64,000 bases of DNA, from positions 119,017-183,016 of the forward strand of contig NW_027469363.1 in NCBI RefSeq assembly GCF_051020765.1, read 5' to 3'. Position numbers and translations under genes: made by a program. Positions 59,807 to 64,000 of the stretch are shown piece after piece. This DNA is from Lasioglossum baleicum. Lineage: Eukaryota; Arthropoda; Insecta; Hymenoptera; Halictidae. Below the pieces are notes generated by a model that was given only the letters and a program-made list of their open reading frames with translations, was not told where the DNA came from and searched no databases. The stretch's first letter is position 1; each line of letters opens with the position of its first letter.

Positions 59807-62800
59807 TATGATATATTCTATTTTTCTAAAAATTTCAAGTTTTTGATTTCAGAAATTCAATCGTACATGAAAAGCGCCTTTGGAATTAGTTGATCATACG
59901 TTTGTGACCATATTTTGTTATATTACTTGTTATATTATATGATTGTCTCCACATGTACCTTCGCTGCCGGCACGAAACGACTGGAGTGGTCTTGTGGTTG
60001 CGTTCGGTAGTTGTGAACGACTCTACTTGCTGGTCGTCGGGAATTACTATTGCCTTGATATTGTACACTATGCATCGTTTCTCAGTCTTCCATTTATTTA
60101 TACATACTGTAATTTAATATTATGATATTTTCGATATACTACAGAATTCTAACTTTTTATTTTATAAAGTTCTATTTCTTTGTTAAAGTTCCTTTTGAAT
60201 TAGTTGAACTTACGTCTATTCCAGTATTTTGTTAAGCTTGTTGATATATTATAATACTGTCTGTATAGGTACCAACCGAGCCGGAGCAAGACAACTATCG
60301 AGGTCTTGTAGTCGTACACGGCAGACCGAAGCAGTGTTACTGTATGGTTTCAGTTATTTCCTTATCCTTGATTTTGTATCATATACATTCTGTCCCAATT
60401 TTCTATTTATTTACAGATACTGTAATTTTCTGTTGTTATATTTTCGTTCTACTTCGAAATTTTCAATGTTCATGTAAAAAAATTGTATTTCTTAGTAAAA
60501 GTGCCTTTGAAATTAGTTGACCGTACGCGTTTATGACATTATCTTGTTAAAAATATTGTTATTTGATATGACTGTCTGTATAAGTACCTACGCATCCGGT
60601 GCGAGAAGACACGAGTGGACTTGCCGTTGTTTTCGGCAGATCGGAGGGACAATACTGTCTGGTCTTCGTGTATTTCTTTAATCATTGCATCGTAACGTAA
60701 GCATTTTGTTCGCATTTCTGGTTAATACTACATACCGTTATTTACTGTTCTGATATTTTCAATTTCTTACAAAATTCCAATTGATAATTTCAAAAATTGA
60801 ATTTCTTAGTAAAAGTGTATCCGGAAATAGTTGAGTGTACGTTTATACCAATATTTTGTTATACATATTGTAATTTAATACGCTTGTCTGTATATGCACC
60901 TACGCTTCCTGCACGACACAGCTGGAATTATGCTGTAGTTGTGTTCACATGATAGGAGCGACGCTGCTATATGATCTTCGCTAAATTCTTTGAACCCTAT
61001 GTTGTAGCGTGTGCAATCTTCCGCAGATTTCTGTTTATTTCTACATACTGTAACATACTGTTTTGATATTTTCAATTTTTTTTCCAGAATTTTTAGTTTC
61101 TAGTTCAAGAAATTGTATTTCTTGGTAAAAGTGTCCTTGGTATTATGTGAGTGTACACTTATGATATTATGTTGTTAAATTTAATGCCATTTTAAATGAT
61201 TGTTTCTATACGCACGTACGATACCATGCGCGACACGCATGTTATGGCCTTGCAGTTGCGATCGGCATAACGGACCGACACTACGTTATTATCATCGTTA
61301 ATTTCTCTAACTTAGATATTGTACCGCATGCAATTTTTTCCAGTCTGCATTTATTTATATATTCTGTGATTTACTTTTACGATATTTTCGATTTTCTTAG
61401 ATATTTTCAATTTTTCTACGAAAAATTGTGTTTCATAGTAAAAGCGTCATTGGAATTTGTTGAGTTTACATTTATGTCATTATTATGTTGATCTTATTCG
61501 TATTTCATATGACTGTCTGTATACGAACCTACGCTGGCGGGGCGATACTAATGGCGATATCCTGTTTTTCCGTACGGCAGATCGAAGCGGTACTAGTGGA
61601 GTGTCCCAGTTAAGTTCGTTAAATTTAATTTTGTATGGTATGCATTTAATCCCGGTCATCCATTTATTTAATCATACTGTAATTTACTGCTTTGATATTT
61701 CGATTTCTTTTCAAAATTGTCAATTTTCAATTTTGGGAATTGTATTCCTTAATAATATTGTCTTTCGAGTTAGGTGAGTTTATGTTTATGATAATATTAT
61801 GTTAAACTTATTGTTATTTTATTTGATTGTCTGTGTACATACCTACACTTCCAGTGCGCGCCATTGGAGTTGCCTTGCAGTTGCATTCGGTTGAGCGGAG
61901 CAACAATACTTTTTGGACATTGCTAGTTTCTTTATCCTTAATATTGCACCGTAAGAATTCATTCGCAGACTTCTATTTGTTTCTACGTGCTGCAATTTAC
62001 TGTTATGGTATCATCGAAATTTCAAAATCTTCAATTCTTAGTTTAAAAAATTGTATTTCTTAGTGTAAGTTTCTTTTGAATCAGTTAAGCTGAGGTTTAT
62101 GACAATATCTTGTTGAATTTGTTGTCGTATTATATGATTGTCTGAATGCGTACGTACTCTCTCGGAGCGACACGGCTGAAGTGGACTTGCAGTTGATTTC
62201 GGCGGATCGGAGCGACACTACTCTCTATGGTCCTTTCTAATTTCTGTAACCATAGTATTCTACCGTAGCGTTCTATCGCTGTTTTCCATTTAATTCGATA
62301 GAACGTAGTTTACTGTTATGATATTCACGATTTATTTTTTTAATTTACAATCTTTTATTTCAAAAATTGTACTTCCTGTAAAAGTGCCTTTGGAACTAAA
62401 GGAGTCTCACTTTAAGGAAATATTTTGTTAAATTTGTTGTCATATTTAATGATTGTCTGCATGCGTACCTACGCTGCCGGCGCGACAAAACTGGCGAGGT
62501 TTTGTAGTTGCGTACGTCAAATCGGAGCGACACTAGAGAACGACCACTGATAATTTCTTTAACCTTGATTTTGTACCGTCCACATTTCTTCGCAGTTTCC
62601 CATTTATTTATATATACTGTAATTGACTGATATGAGTTTTTCCATATTTTACAGAATAATCAATTTTTAGTTTAAGAAATTGTATAACATTGTAGAAGTT
62701 CCTTCTGTATTAGCTGAGTGTACGTTTATGACAATATTATGTTAAATTCTTTGAGGTATTATATGATTGTCTCTATGAGTACCTACGCATCCGACGATAA

Positions 62801-64000
62801 ACGACAGGCGCTGTCCTGTAGTTGCGTCCGGACGATCGGTGGGGCGTGCAGGATGGATTTCGTTAATACCGTTAACCGTATTATTGTACCGTATGCATTC
62901 ATCCGCAGTTTCCTATTTGTCTTTACACACTGCAAATTACTGGTATGATTTTATCAACTTTCTACTAAATTTTCAATCTTCATTATAACGAATTGTCTTT
63001 CTTAGTGATAGTGTCTTTGGCACTAGGTGAGTGTACGTTTTTGCCGAAGTTTTGGTAAGCTTTTTGTTGTTTTATATGATTTTCTGTATATATACCAACG
63101 CTGTTTGAGGGACACGACTGTCGTGGCCTTGTAGTAGCGTACGGCAGAACGAAGCGGCACTAGTGTTTGATCTTTGTTAATTTCATTAACCTTCATTTTG
63201 TGTCGTATGCATTCATCCGCAGTTGTAACTTTAAAAATTGTCGCTTCCAGTAAAAGTGTCTTTGGAAGTATTTGAGTGTACGTTTATGAATATATGTTCT
63301 TAATCCTATTGTTACTTCATATGACTGTCTGCGTACGTACCTACGTGTCATGCGCGAGACGGCTAGAGTGGTCCTGTAGTTGCATTGGGAAGACTGGAGC
63401 GACACAGCTGTATGGTCTGGGTTGATTTCGTTAATCCTGATATTGTACAGTATGCATTTATCAACAGTTTACCATTTATCTGTGCATATTGTAATTTACT
63501 GGTATGATATTGGCGACATTATTTAAAAGTTCTATTCTATAATTTCAGGAATAGTATTTTTTTAGGAAAAGCGTCTATGGAATTAGCTGAGTATACGATT
63601 ATGACATTATTCTGATAAAATTAGTTTGATATTATATGATTATCTGGATGGGTACCTACGCTTCGGTAGCGGCACGCTTGGAGTGGTCTTGCAGTGCTTA
63701 TGGCAGATCGGTGCGGCATACTGGAAGGTCCTCGTTAATTTGTTTAAACTTTATTATGAACCGTTGTCATTTTTCCCCAGTTTTCCACGTATTTATACAT
63801 ACTGTAATTTACGGTTGTGATAATTCCCATTTTCGTCAAAACTTCCAACGTTTTGCTTATATTATTGTATTTTTTGGGCCAAGTGCCATCGAATTAGTAG
63901 AGTGAACGTTTGCAATAATATATTGTTTAATTCATTGTTATTTTATAGAATTGTCTGTTTGCGTATCAACGCTTCCGGAGCAACGCGGCAGGAGCGGTCG
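59801..64000 (+). repeat. Sat2 tandem array (~314-bp unit)
   Basis: This is a second, unrelated satellite. Using GATTGTCTGTATACGTACC as the unit start, copies begin near 59,941, 60,255, 60,570, 60,882, 61,198, 61,511, 61,825, 62,136, 62,451, 62,765, 63,078, 63,323, 63,638 and 63,948. Spacing is 310-316 apart from one 245-bp unit. Landmarks in order are CTACGCTGCCGGCGCGACAC, GAGTGGTCTTGTAGTTGCG, GGCAGATCGGAGCGACAC, TTTAACCTTGATATTGTACC, TATGCATTCATCCGCAG, CATTTATTTATACATACTG, TATGATATTTTCGA, AATTGTATTTCTTAG, GTGCCTTTGGAATTAGTTGA and ACGTTTATGACAATATTTTG. All copies have one orientation. The unit is ~33% GC overall but has a GC-rich core of ~90 bp. The array continues past the window end. The open frames here (up to ~106 codons) follow the repeat and are not genes. 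Confidence 0.96.
63078..63322 (+). repeat. Sat2 unit with ~69-bp deletion
   Basis: CATTCATCCGCAGTTG runs directly into TAACTTTAAAAATTGTCGC. The CATTTATTTATACATACTG through TTTTCGATTTTC segment is missing, shortening this unit to 245 bp. Confidence 0.75.

Noticed and set aside
1..64000. Many open frames of 60-134 codons on both strands
   Set aside because: They recur at the same phase of the repeat, carry the repeat's translated motifs, are broken by stops and indels in neighbouring copies and have no consistent start, splice or upstream signal. None is reported as a gene.
1..64000. CRISPR array
   Set aside because: The repeated elements are whole 314-346-bp units with no unique spacers of constant length, and copies diverge by roughly a fifth.
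1..64000. Transposon, retroelement, tRNA or rRNA insertion
   Set aside because: I scanned each stretch for loss of the satellite landmarks. Apart from deletions and small duplications every segment could be assigned to Sat1 or Sat2; no terminal repeats, poly-A tails or conserved protein motifs were seen.
59801..64000. Common origin of Sat1 and Sat2
   Set aside because: I found no aligned segment beyond short AT-rich words, and the unit length, composition and landmarks all differ.

Overview
This window holds no recognisable gene. It is satellite DNA from end to end, so it comes from a eukaryotic chromosome (heterochromatin, most likely pericentromeric or subtelomeric) and not from a bacterium or virus. 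Two unrelated tandem-repeat families meet at about 59,800. Sat1 fills 1 to ~59,800 with a unit of ~346 bp, about 173 unit-equivalents. Sat2 fills ~59,801 to 64,000 with a unit of ~314 bp, about 13 units. Both arrays run off the window edges. Copies of either family differ from the consensus I built by eye by roughly a fifth, so these are old, poorly homogenised arrays. CpG is not depleted: I count 20 CpG in the 346-bp Sat1 consensus, against about 15 expected at its ~41% GC. This argues against a heavily CpG-methylated genome such as a vertebrate or most plants, and fits an invertebrate such as an insect. I cannot name the species and recognise neither satellite.

Layout by orientation, defining Sat1 plus as the strand reading CGGATTTACTCCCGG: plus 1-5,604; minus 5,605-10,978; plus 10,979-14,641; minus 14,642-19,766; plus 19,767-46,537; minus 46,538-48,113; plus 48,114-54,760; minus 54,761-57,870; plus 57,871-59,800. 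That makes eight polarity switches with no foreign DNA at the junctions. Sat2 then follows in one orientation.

Three levels of structure stand out. First, the 346-bp Sat1 unit is itself an ancient duplication of a ~173-bp, nucleosome-sized unit. Its halves share GGTAACGTTCTC[GA]AACGGTTTGAC and AATTAAGGTG, and several array copies have lost about one half-unit. Second, Sat1 units fall into subfamilies with diagnostic bases and indels (here B, C, E and others). Third, particular units or runs of two to three units recur kilobases apart, including in inverted blocks, with the same private indels. This is decayed higher-order repeat structure rearranged by inversions.

The many short open frames (60 to ~134 codons) are accidental frames of the repeat. 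The unit length is 3n+1, so the frame changes at every unit, and copies are full of stops and frameshifts. I saw no transposon, tRNA, rRNA, CRISPR array or other insertion. Function, if any, would be structural (chromatin, centromere) or through satellite transcripts; the sequence alone shows neither.
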